From assembly GCA_903834675.1 (NCBI GenBank), contig CAILKC010000316.1:1-13304 (forward strand): 13,304 nucleotides of DNA. The letters are read 5' to 3'. Shown one piece after another: positions 7,322 through 12,872 of this stretch. Source of the stretch: an uncultured Victivallales bacterium. Lineage in GTDB: Bacteria; Verrucomicrobiota; Lentisphaeria; Oligosphaerales; JAFGRS01. The notes below the pieces were generated by a model that was not told the DNA's origin, did no database searches, and worked only from the letters and a program-made list of their open reading frames with translations. A program made the position numbers and the translations under genes. The first letter of the stretch is position 1. Each line of letters opens with the position of its first letter.

Positions 7322-7822
7322 GTGCCAATATCGACACGCCATGCAGAGATTGAGGACATCCGGCAGCTCGTGGCCCTGTGGAAACGCTTCATGATCGAGG
7401 AGAATGAGGCTGTGCCGAATGCCAATCCGGCGCAAGCCGAAAGGCCATGGACCACCCGGTTACAGATTCAGATTGCCAACTCGAAGGTCATTGTTGCGGA
7501 CAACGACGGTGTCCTCGTTGGGTTCCTTGCTTTCATTGATGCTCGGGACCGTCCATGGGTTCCTGCCCGGACGGCCTACGTAGTCGACATCTACGTGGCT
7601 CCCGAGGCGAGGGAAACCACTGCTGCCAAGAGGCTGTTCAGCGCCGCATCGGAAATGCTGCGGGCGAGCTATGCCGAAACGTGGACGAACACGCACACCA
7701 GGAATCGACGGATGCAGATACTCCTCAAACGCGCAGGCTTTGAGCCGTTGGTGGGCTTTGAGATAGAGGGACTGCGGGACCCGTTGTACTACAGACTGGA
7801 TAATCGGGTCGCCCGTGACTGA
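7322..7822 (+). CDS. GNAT-family N-acetyltransferase
   Basis: A 166-residue single-domain protein with GNAT layout: an N-terminal RHAEIEDIRQLVALW helix region, strand 4 AYVVDIYVAPEARE (85-98) leading to the acetyl-CoA loop, and the TRNRRMQILLKRAGFEPL motif B near 126-143. The pyrophosphate-binding loop is degenerate (EARETTAA instead of R/QxxGxG/A), so acetyl-CoA binding may be altered. The substrate cannot be told. The start is GTG at 7322, with GAGGAAG 8-9 nt upstream inside the end of the PliI pseudogene, so the two were probably one transcript. Its 3' end begins the interspersed repeat seen again near 10796. Confidence 0.88.
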   Translation: MPISTRHAEIEDIRQLVALWKRFMIEENEAVPNANPAQAERPWTTRLQIQIANSKVIVADNDGVLVGFLAFIDARDRPWVPARTAYVVDIYVAPEARETTAAKRLFSAASEMLRASYAETWTNTHTRNRRMQILLKRAGFEPLVGFEIEGLRDPLYYRLDNRVARD

Positions 7823-7990
7823 CCCAGCAGGCCAACTCCGCCCACCTCCACACCCGAAACGCTCTGATCCGCAGCCAGCGTCCCCAGGAACGCCAAGACC
7901 AGTCACGGCAGGCTCTGGCCCCAGGCAAACCCCCTGTCGTCACTTCGGACTAGGTCTTGAAGTCTGGCCCCCGGTGCTGTTCAGTAGTGC
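7802..7990 (+). repeat. Interspersed direct repeat, copy 1 (starts in the GNAT gene end)
   Basis: Diverged repeat shared with 10796-10982. Three anchors are kept at almost the same spacing: CTGACCCAGCAGGCCA (7819-7834), GGTCTTGAAGT (7953-7963) and CAGTAG (7982-7987). In copy 2 they lie at 10813, 10945 and 10974. A fourth shared word, GGCAGGCTC, stands at 7907. The first 20 bp include the last codons and stop of the acetyltransferase gene. The rest fills most of the spacer before the LURP-one gene. No T-rich terminator or integron attC core is present. Confidence 0.65.
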
Positions 7991-8029
7991 CGAAGACGGT
8001 GTTGTCGAGTCCACCGGAGGATCGGGCAG

Positions 8030-8521
8030 ATGCGCTACGTGATGAAGCAGAAGCTGTTCTCCTGGGGCGCTGACTTCGTGATCCGGGACGAGAGCGAAAG
8101 GGATGCGTTCTTCGTTGACGGCAAGGCCTTCAGCCTCGGAAACCAGCTCTCATTCCAGGATATGGCAGGAAACGAACTCGCCTTCATCAGGCAGAAACTT
8201 CTCTCCTGGGGACCGACCTACGAGATTCACAGAGACGGCCAGCTCTACGCCGTCGTCAAGAAGGAACTCTTCACCCTCTTCCGGTGCAGATTCACGGTTG
8301 ACGTGCCTGGACCTGATGACCTGGAAGCCGATGGCGACTTCATGGATCACGAGTACGCATTCAGCCGGGGCAGAGCGACAGTTGCCGGGGTGTCCAAGCG
8401 CTGGTTTGCGTGGACGGACACCTACGGCGTGGACATCGCCGATGGCGAAGACGACGTGCTCATCCTCGCCAGTACGGTCGTGATCGACATGGCCTGCCAT
8501 GGCGACAGGCAGAGGCGGTAG
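8030..8521 (+). CDS. LURP-one-related (tubby-like beta-barrel) protein
   Basis: A 163-residue protein that matches the LURP-one-related family (DUF567) along its whole length: MRYVMKQKLFSWGADFVIRD, VDGKAFSLGNQLSFQDMAG, IRQKLLSWGPTYEIHRDGQL, VDVPGPDDLEADGDFMDHEY, and the closing VSKRWFAWTDTYGVDIADGEDD. The fold resembles tubby and phospholipid scramblases, a 12-stranded barrel around a central helix. The bacterial members have no proven function; membrane or lipid association is a guess from the fold. No signal peptide is seen, so it is likely cytosolic. ATG at 8030 has GGAGG 8-9 nt upstream. It lies downstream of repeat copy 1 with all neighbours on the same strand. Length and motifs are intact. 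Confidence 0.92.
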   Translation: MRYVMKQKLFSWGADFVIRDESERDAFFVDGKAFSLGNQLSFQDMAGNELAFIRQKLLSWGPTYEIHRDGQLYAVVKKELFTLFRCRFTVDVPGPDDLEADGDFMDHEYAFSRGRATVAGVSKRWFAWTDTYGVDIADGEDDVLILASTVVIDMACHGDRQRR

Positions 8522-8593
8522 GCCGTCAGGGTTGCCAGCGTCGGAACCGGCGACCTCTGCGGCCTGGTGGATAGTGCATGTATGGGAACGCGC

Positions 8594-9070
8594 ATGTTCG
8601 TAGACACCCTCAGTCCTGCAAATCAGGGAGTACTCAGGTACCTTGGTCGTGGCGAGAACTCCCGCAACGCGCTAATCTCAGCACCAGGTAGCGTCCCGCA
8701 GCCCTACCTTAGCCAAGGAAGTCACCCAGACATGGTTCAGCGCGTCTGGGATGACCTCGGCGCAATCGTGCCTGGGGAATGCCGGTGCCTGGTGTATGGC
8801 ACTCCAGCCATCGTCCACGACCAAACCGGCGTGGTGATCGCGATATGCAACGGCACCCAGTACAACCTTCGTCTGACGGCAGATCGTTTCCATGAAGCTC
8901 TTGCGAAGGGTGCCTCTACGCGAACCCGGTGGTCTGGCGGCGAGGAAATGGATTGCCTGGCGGTACTGGGGGCTGGTTGGATCTTCGGGGGATGGTCCAA
9001 GGAAGAGGTGCAGTGGTGCCGTGATACCTACGAGGAGAACCGAACCGCAAGTCCGGTCGCCGGGGACTGA
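8594..9070 (+). CDS. Conserved-looking hypothetical protein
   Basis: About 158 residues from ATG 8594, which has GGGAA six bases upstream; an earlier ATG at 8582 and GTG at 8567 are possible. There is no signal peptide or membrane segment. The protein has regular alternating composition and a notable tryptophan/cysteine-containing C-terminus: MDCLAVLGAGWIFGGWSKEE, then QWCRDTYEE. A central core runs PGECRCLVYGTPAIVH, then GVVIAICNGTQYNLRL and a predicted helix ADRFHEALAKGAS. This looks like a small single-domain protein. I cannot name the family and propose no function. It sits between the LURP-one gene (73 bp) and the cystatin-like lipoprotein gene (137 bp) on the same strand. Confidence 0.75.
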   Translation: MFVDTLSPANQGVLRYLGRGENSRNALISAPGSVPQPYLSQGSHPDMVQRVWDDLGAIVPGECRCLVYGTPAIVHDQTGVVIAICNGTQYNLRLTADRFHEALAKGASTRTRWSGGEEMDCLAVLGAGWIFGGWSKEEVQWCRDTYEENRTASPVAGD

Positions 9071-9207
9071 CCCGGTTGACCTCCGTGTCCACCGGCAGGG
9101 AGTACTCCATCGCGGGGCTGTTTACCTACTGACTGCTGCACCCCAGGTCGCGGGTGTAGGGGTGAGCCTTTGGCGTTGGGCCGGACGCGGAAAACGAGGA
9201 AACATGC

Positions 9208-9585
9208 ATGAAAACGACATTCATCCCAGCCTGCATAGTGGGTTCGATCCTTCTCGCGGGGTGTGCCACCGCAGTCCGCACACAGTCGCCCCTGCTTGGT
9301 GGGTATGCCGCAGCATCGGTGACCGACAAGCAGGTCATCGCGGCGGCGGACTTTGCGGTCAAGGCGGAAGAGAAAGCAATGCAGGAGGGGAAGGACGCAC
9401 AACCTTCAACACTGACCCTGATCAGGATCTTGGGCGCACGGCAGCAGGTCGTGGCTGGGGTAAATTACCAGTTCACGCTGAAGGTCAAGCTGAACGGCAG
9501 GGAAAGGGAAGCTGATGCCGTCGTGTGGTGGCAAGCGTGGAGGGTGCCAGATCCGTATGAGCTGACTTCGTGGAACTGGAGGTAG
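9208..9585 (+). CDS. Cystatin-like lipoprotein (putative cysteine-protease inhibitor)
   Basis: A 125-residue exported lipoprotein. A short basic N-end and hydrophobic stretch end in the lipobox LLAGC with the lipidated cysteine at 19, so it should be anchored to a membrane and face the periplasm or outside. The mature part carries the three cystatin contacts: a glycine pair near the N-terminus (LLGGY, 29-33), the first-loop motif QVVAG at 80-84 within RQQVVAGVNYQF, and a second tryptophan-bearing loop at the end (PYELTSW). Between them AADFAVKAEEKA fits the single cystatin helix. Cystatins block papain-type proteases; the bacterial target is unknown. ATG 9208 has GAGGAA upstream. The stop overlaps the ribosome site of the GDSL gene 6 bp on, so the two are probably coupled. 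Confidence 0.85.
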   Translation: MKTTFIPACIVGSILLAGCATAVRTQSPLLGGYAAASVTDKQVIAAADFAVKAEEKAMQEGKDAQPSTLTLIRILGARQQVVAGVNYQFTLKVKLNGREREADAVVWWQAWRVPDPYELTSWNWR

Positions 9586-9591
9586 ATCACG

Positions 9592-10104
9592 ATGTTTGAG
9601 CAGGGGCATACGGATGCCATCGTCAAGTTCTACTCAACCTATCCGCGCTACGCCGAGATCGAGCGGTTCCGCACGTTGCGGTCATCCGTCAAGACGGTCA
9701 TGAACCTCTTCTACGGGGACTCGATCACGGCGGCTTGGCCGTTGCATGAGTTCTTCCCCAACCCTTCGATTTTGAACCGGGGCATCGGCGGCGACAACGT
9801 CTACGGTCTCCGTCTCCGCCTCGCGGATGACGTGCTCCCTTACGAGCCGACACGGGTGTTCATGCTGATCGGGATCAATGGGATTCAGGAACCCGAGGAG
9901 CGGATCGTGGCGCACATCCTGGCTTTGGCCGACCTGTTGCGGAGACAGGAGATTGAGGTCGGACTGTCGAGCATCCTGACCTTGCGTGCGCCAGACAACT
10001 GGAATCGCTTCCAGTATCAGGACAGGATTGTGCGGGTCAACGCTGCCTTGGCGGGTGTCGTCCGGCAAACGGGAGTCGTGGTAGCGCAAGAGGTTAGGAG
10101 ATGA
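9592..10104 (+). pseudogene. SGNH/GDSL-family esterase, C-terminally truncated
   Basis: The 170 residues match the N-terminal three quarters of the SGNH/GDSL hydrolase family. Block I is FYGDSIT with nucleophile S44, block II NRGIGGDNVYGL supplies an oxyanion glycine, and block III reads LIGINGI: N96 is kept but the usual following D is G97. The text runs normally up to NAALAGVVRQTGVVV, where relatives go on to a YLDL strand and the block V DxxH with the catalytic Asp and His. Here it ends with AQEVRR and a stop, so about 40-50 residues and two of three catalytic residues are missing. GGAGGT lies 9-10 nt before the ATG. The end overlaps the ribosome site of the flavoprotein gene, which suggests the break happened at that junction. 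It is probably inactive. Confidence 0.8.
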
Positions 10105-10109
10105 ACTCT

Positions 10110-10748
10110 ATGAAGAAGATACTCGGATTCAGTTCAGGTGGCGTGGGGCGCGAAGGAAATGTAGACCGGATGGTCAAGGCCGTGCTCGAAGGCTCTGGGC
10201 AGGACACGCAGTTTGTCAAACTCTCGGAATTGACCTACTCGGGCTGCAAAGGCTGCGTTGCCCGATGCGCCCGGCCTCAACGCTGCATACTGGAGGACGA
10301 TCTGCTTCCGTGGTACGAGGCGATTCGTGAAGCAGATGCGTTGGTCATCGGTACCCCAGTCTATTTCGACGGGATCAACGGACTGTGTTACTCATTCCTG
10401 GAACGCTTTTTCGGCTACCGGCATGTGACCGTTCCCATTGCCGGGAAGCCCGTCGTACTCATCGTCAACGGCGCAATGAATTTGGATGGCGCGGAGCTGC
10501 AACTGCGTCGTATGCTCGGGGAGTTCTTCCAGGTTAAGATCCAGGATGTCATACGGTTCCAGACCGAGGTGCCACCTTGTCTGCGCTGCGGGCGGCACAG
10601 CGAATGTCGCATTGGCGGCTTGTACATGATGCTTGGCGAGGACGCACTTGACCTGAAGATCAAACCGGAGATGTTCAAGCGATGGGAAAATGATCCCGCA
10701 ATCGTCGACGCAGTGGAGGCGGTCGCCCAGAGACTGCGCAAACTCTGA
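10110..10748 (+). CDS. NADPH-dependent FMN reductase / iron-sulfur flavoprotein family protein
   Basis: A 212-residue flavodoxin-fold protein. MKKILGFSSGGVGREGNVDRMV is the first strand with the FMN-phosphate loop; ADALVIGTPVYFDGINGL (75-92) is the second flavin loop with the G-T-P-x-Y signature. A cysteine cluster C46-x2-C49-x3-C53-x5-C59 follows the strand-2 region, as in iron-sulfur flavoproteins, so a [4Fe-4S] cluster beside FMN is likely. A second group, C157, C160 and C166, lies near the C-terminus and is less usual. Such proteins pass electrons from NAD(P)H or ferredoxin; the partner is unknown. ATG 10110 has AGGAG seven bases upstream; an ATG at 10101 gives three more residues but overlaps that site. 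It is directly coupled to the truncated GDSL gene. Confidence 0.88.
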   Translation: MKKILGFSSGGVGREGNVDRMVKAVLEGSGQDTQFVKLSELTYSGCKGCVARCARPQRCILEDDLLPWYEAIREADALVIGTPVYFDGINGLCYSFLERFFGYRHVTVPIAGKPVVLIVNGAMNLDGAELQLRRMLGEFFQVKIQDVIRFQTEVPPCLRCGRHSECRIGGLYMMLGEDALDLKIKPEMFKRWENDPAIVDAVEAVAQRLRKL

Positions 10749-11114
10749 ACGTGTCCAGGCTCATGGCCAGTGCAAAGGGAGGTAGTGCAACTGCTAATCA
10801 GGTCGCCGCGAGCTGACCCAGCAGGCCACATCCACCCACGTCGCGCACCCCGGACGCACCAATCTGCACCCTGTCGATTTCTTCAGCATCGCCATGCTCC
10901 CGGCATGGCAGGCTCGGCATGTGTGTGTTCCCCCCACCATCGCGGGTCTTGAAGTCCGGGGACGCAAGTGGTCCAGTAGAGCGTGCGTCGGACGGGGTAG
11001 CCCTGGAGTGGAAGCGGCGTGGGAGCCTTGGGCTACGTGGGGTGCGACGGTTGGCCGTGGTGGATGATGGGTGAGGCGGCTTGTCGCCTGACGGAATCGC
11101 CTGGGGAATCAGTG
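10749..11114. other. Intergenic stretch holding repeat copy 2
   Basis: No gene is supported here. Its middle is the second interspersed repeat (10796-10982). The last 130 bp hold G-rich sequence and the ribosome site of the following membrane-protein gene. A plus-strand frame 10752-10814 could encode a tail ending ANQVAAS that aligns with the end of the acetyltransferase (DNRVARD), which suggests a gene-end remnant. Confidence 0.4.
10796..10982 (+). repeat. Interspersed direct repeat, copy 2
   Basis: Same orientation as 7802-7990. Anchors are CTGACCCAGCAGGCCA (10813-10828), GGCAGGCTC (10907), GGTCTTGAAGT (10945-10955) and CAGTAG (10974-10979). The distances from the first to the third and fourth anchor are 132 and 161 bp, against 134 and 163 bp in copy 1, so the two are homologous over their length although much of the sequence between has diverged. 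Inside is a short hairpin, GCCATG/CATGGC, near 10891-10909. Confidence 0.65.
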
Positions 11115-11441
11115 ATGTCTCCAAAGCAGCACTTCCGATGCCTGTTGATGCTCGTTCTCGGTGGGTTTGGTTTCCTAGCAGTGATAGTAGCAGCATGGAT
11201 TGCGCTTGAGGGGGGACCGCCACGGTGGTACGGGGTGCTATTTCTTCCAGACCTTCTCGCGATTCTGTGTCTTAGATATGCTGTAAAGGCCAAGTGTGAG
11301 AAGTGCGGCTCCAAGACACTGATTACCTGCGATTCGACATACTGTAACGCATCACGCTGCGTGAGGGGGGTTTTCCGGCGGTGTGCCGTGGCTGCGCGGG
11401 TTCCGGGGGAAGCGTGGGAGGGGGCATGCCGGGAAGCATGA
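11115..11441 (+). CDS. Small membrane protein with cysteine-rich (zinc-ribbon-like) tail
   Basis: About 108 residues from ATG 11115, which has GGGGA upstream; an in-frame ATG at 11019 would add a tail with no hydrophobic logic. Two membrane helices are predicted at about 9-31 and 37-56, separated by a short GGPPRW loop. A cysteine-rich region follows: C61-x2-C64 (KCEKCGSK), C72, C77 and C82, which resembles a zinc ribbon facing one side of the membrane. After about residue 84 the text turns arginine/alanine-rich (RRCAVAARVPGEAWEGACREA) and looks like translated non-coding DNA. The coding region may therefore have lost its own end where the Mu-type transposon begins, near 11360-11385. No family is recognised. 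Confidence 0.55.
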   Translation: MSPKQHFRCLLMLVLGGFGFLAVIVAAWIALEGGPPRWYGVLFLPDLLAILCLRYAVKAKCEKCGSKTLITCDSTYCNASRCVRGVFRRCAVAARVPGEAWEGACREA

Positions 11442-11456
11442 TGGAGCGTGAGAGGG
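11359..11456. repeat. Three GCGTG + G-rich motifs at the putative transposon end
   Basis: GCGTGAGGGGGG (11359-11370), GCGTGGGAGGGGG (11412-11424) and GCGTGAGAGGG (11446-11456) recur in one orientation with starts 53 and 34 bp apart. Mu- and Tn7-type ends carry several directly repeated transposase sites, so these are candidates. They could also be chance in G-rich DNA. Confidence 0.3.
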
Positions 11457-11538
11457 CCTAGGCATTCTCACCCTGAGGGCGGGGCGCAGCGGCAGGCAGC
11501 GGCAGGAGAGTTGGACGCGGGCGGACGTCAGTGAGGAG

Positions 11539-11576
11539 ACGACCGGCGCCGGTCCCGTGGGCCTGGCGCCGGTCGT
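11539..11576 (-). terminator. Strong hairpin after the transposition operon
   Basis: ACGACCGGCGCC (11539-11550) pairs without mismatch with GGCGCCGGTCGT (11565-11576) across a 14-nt loop. It begins 6 bp past the stop of the last operon gene on the minus strand. There is no U tract, so it is either a non-canonical terminator that shields the operon's 3' end or a structural or binding site near the transposon end. Confidence 0.55.
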
Positions 11577-11581
11577 GCGTT

Positions 11582-12022
11582 TCAGAAGATTCTCTCGACG
11601 GCGAGGTCGTCGAAGCCCTTGGGGTTGACCGTGGCGCGGATGCGGAAGAGAGTCTCTCGCCAGGTTCCGGTTGCGGTTCCGTCGCCCTCGAGGGCGGCGT
11701 CGAGAGCGTCGAAGGCGGAGGGGCGGACTTCGAGCACGGCGGGGATGTCGGTGCCGCTGTCAGCGCGCACGATGAGGTTGAGGCGGAGCCGTTTCTGGCA
11801 GCGTGCGGCGTCGGGGCAGAAGGCGCAGAGGCGTTGGTCGCGGCCAGGGGCGCCGTTGACGCTCCAGCAGGAGAGCTTGCTGCCCTTGAAGAGTTTGCGC
11901 ACGGGAATGATATCGAGGAGGGTGACGTCGAGGCTTTCGAACTCGCGGCCGCGGAGGAGCAGGCAGCGCTTGCGACACTGGATGTAAGCGGGCTTGATCT
12001 GTTCAAAGAGTGTCCGGATCAT
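11582..12022 (-). CDS. Small cysteine-rich third protein of the transposition operon
   Basis: A 146-residue protein beginning MIRTLFEQIKPAYIQ. Cysteines fall in a pattern that suggests a metal site: C16 and C20, C52, then C66-x2-C69-x5-C75 (LCAFCPDAARC). The second half alternates strand-like stretches (RLRLNLIVR, PAVLEVRPSAFDALDAAL, TLFRIRATV), which could be a small beta barrel such as an OB fold; this is only an impression. The ATG lies inside the end of the ATPase gene (20-bp overlap) with AGGAGA at proper distance, so it is made from the same transcript and probably belongs to the transposition machinery as a DNA-binding or target-selection factor. It is not a TniQ-like or TnsC-like sequence to my eye. 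Codon use and GC match the two upstream genes. Confidence 0.78.
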   Translation of the reverse strand: MIRTLFEQIKPAYIQCRKRCLLLRGREFESLDVTLLDIIPVRKLFKGSKLSCWSVNGAPGRDQRLCAFCPDAARCQKRLRLNLIVRADSGTDIPAVLEVRPSAFDALDAALEGDGTATGTWRETLFRIRATVNPKGFDDLAVERIF

Positions 12023-12872
12023 GGTGGGGGGTCTCCTTTCGCTGGGGCAGGTTGCGCAGGGCCTTGTCCAGGTGCTCGGTGGTGACTTTGGCGGTGCCGG
12101 CGGCCGCGGCGGCCTCCATGGCGCCGAGGGCGAGGGTGTTGATGATCCGGGGGACGCCGCGGGCTTCGTCGAAAAGGCGATTGACGGTCTGTTCCTGGAA
12201 GATCTCGTGCTCGGCGCCGGCGTGGCGGAGATGATGGCGGATGTAACCGGCGGTGTGCTCGCGGTCGAAGGGTTCGAGGCGCCAGCAGGCGGAGATGCGC
12301 TGGCACAGCGGTTCGTTGACGCGCAGTTGGAGCCGCTGCATGAACTCGTCGCCGCCGCAGAGGAAGACGGTGAAGAGGTTGCCGGCCTCGAAGCGGTGGT
12401 TGCCGAGGATGCGCAGGGTTTCGAGGGTGGCCTGGTCCATGAGCTGGACTTCGTCGATGACGAGCACGGGATTGACGGCCGCGCCCAAGCTGACGGCATG
12501 CTCCTGGACGGTGCGGATCAGGGCGCTCTTGCGGAAGGGCGGGTCGAGGTTGAACTGGCGGCAGACGGCGCGCAGCAGGTCGCCGTCCTTGAACATGGCG
12601 AAGGGGATGTAGGCGGTCTGCACGGCGCGTTCGTCGAGGAGGCTGCAGACGTGCTGGAGGAAGCGGGTCTTGCCGCAGCCGGGGGCGCCGCGGACGCAGG
12701 CGAAGCCGCGGCGTTGCAGGAAGCTCTCGGCCTGTTCGCAGGCTTCCTGCCGCAGCGGATCGAGGTAGAGGGGGACGGTTGCACTGGAGAACGGGGTGCG
12801 GCTGATGCCGAAGAGGTCGCGGCGCAGGCCGCGACGGCCGGCGGGTGTCGGGGTATCGAGGCTCTTGCTCAT
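12003..12872 (-). CDS. AAA ATPase of transposition (MuB/TniB/ExeA-like)
   Basis: A 289-residue AAA+ protein. Walker A is GAPGCGKT at 62-69, Walker B VLVIDE at 136-141 followed by VQLMD, a sensor-like FLCGGDEF stretch lies near 170-177, and an arginine-containing RISACWRLEPFD follows. The C-terminal part (GVPRIINTLALGAMEAA) matches the ExeA/TniB type lid. In Mu, Tn5053 and Tn7-like systems such an ATPase binds target DNA and brings it to the transposase. ATG 12872 overlaps the transposase stop by 4 bp (ATGA) and AGGAGA stands just upstream, so translation is coupled. The gene's end overlaps the third gene by 20 bp. It is intact and of normal length for the family. The ATPase role is firm; which transposon family it serves cannot be settled without the rest of the transposase. 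Confidence 0.92.
   Translation of the reverse strand: MSKSLDTPTPAGRRGLRRDLFGISRTPFSSATVPLYLDPLRQEACEQAESFLQRRGFACVRGAPGCGKTRFLQHVCSLLDERAVQTAYIPFAMFKDGDLLRAVCRQFNLDPPFRKSALIRTVQEHAVSLGAAVNPVLVIDEVQLMDQATLETLRILGNHRFEAGNLFTVFLCGGDEFMQRLQLRVNEPLCQRISACWRLEPFDREHTAGYIRHHLRHAGAEHEIFQEQTVNRLFDEARGVPRIINTLALGAMEAAAAAGTAKVTTEHLDKALRNLPQRKETPHHDPDTL

Noticed and set aside
8521..8566. AGGCCG/CGGCCT pairing after the LURP-one gene as a terminator
   Set aside because: Only six pairs with a loop above 30 nt and no T tract, so too weak to call.
7802..11441. Integron cassette array, because many small unrelated genes lie on one strand with repeated spacers
   Set aside because: The repeats lack the attC core pair (RYYYAAC...GTTRRRY), occur at only two of the spacers, and no integrase is seen.
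11458..12006. A 182-residue minus-strand frame
   Set aside because: Serine/alanine/proline-only composition in a shifted frame of the third transposition gene.
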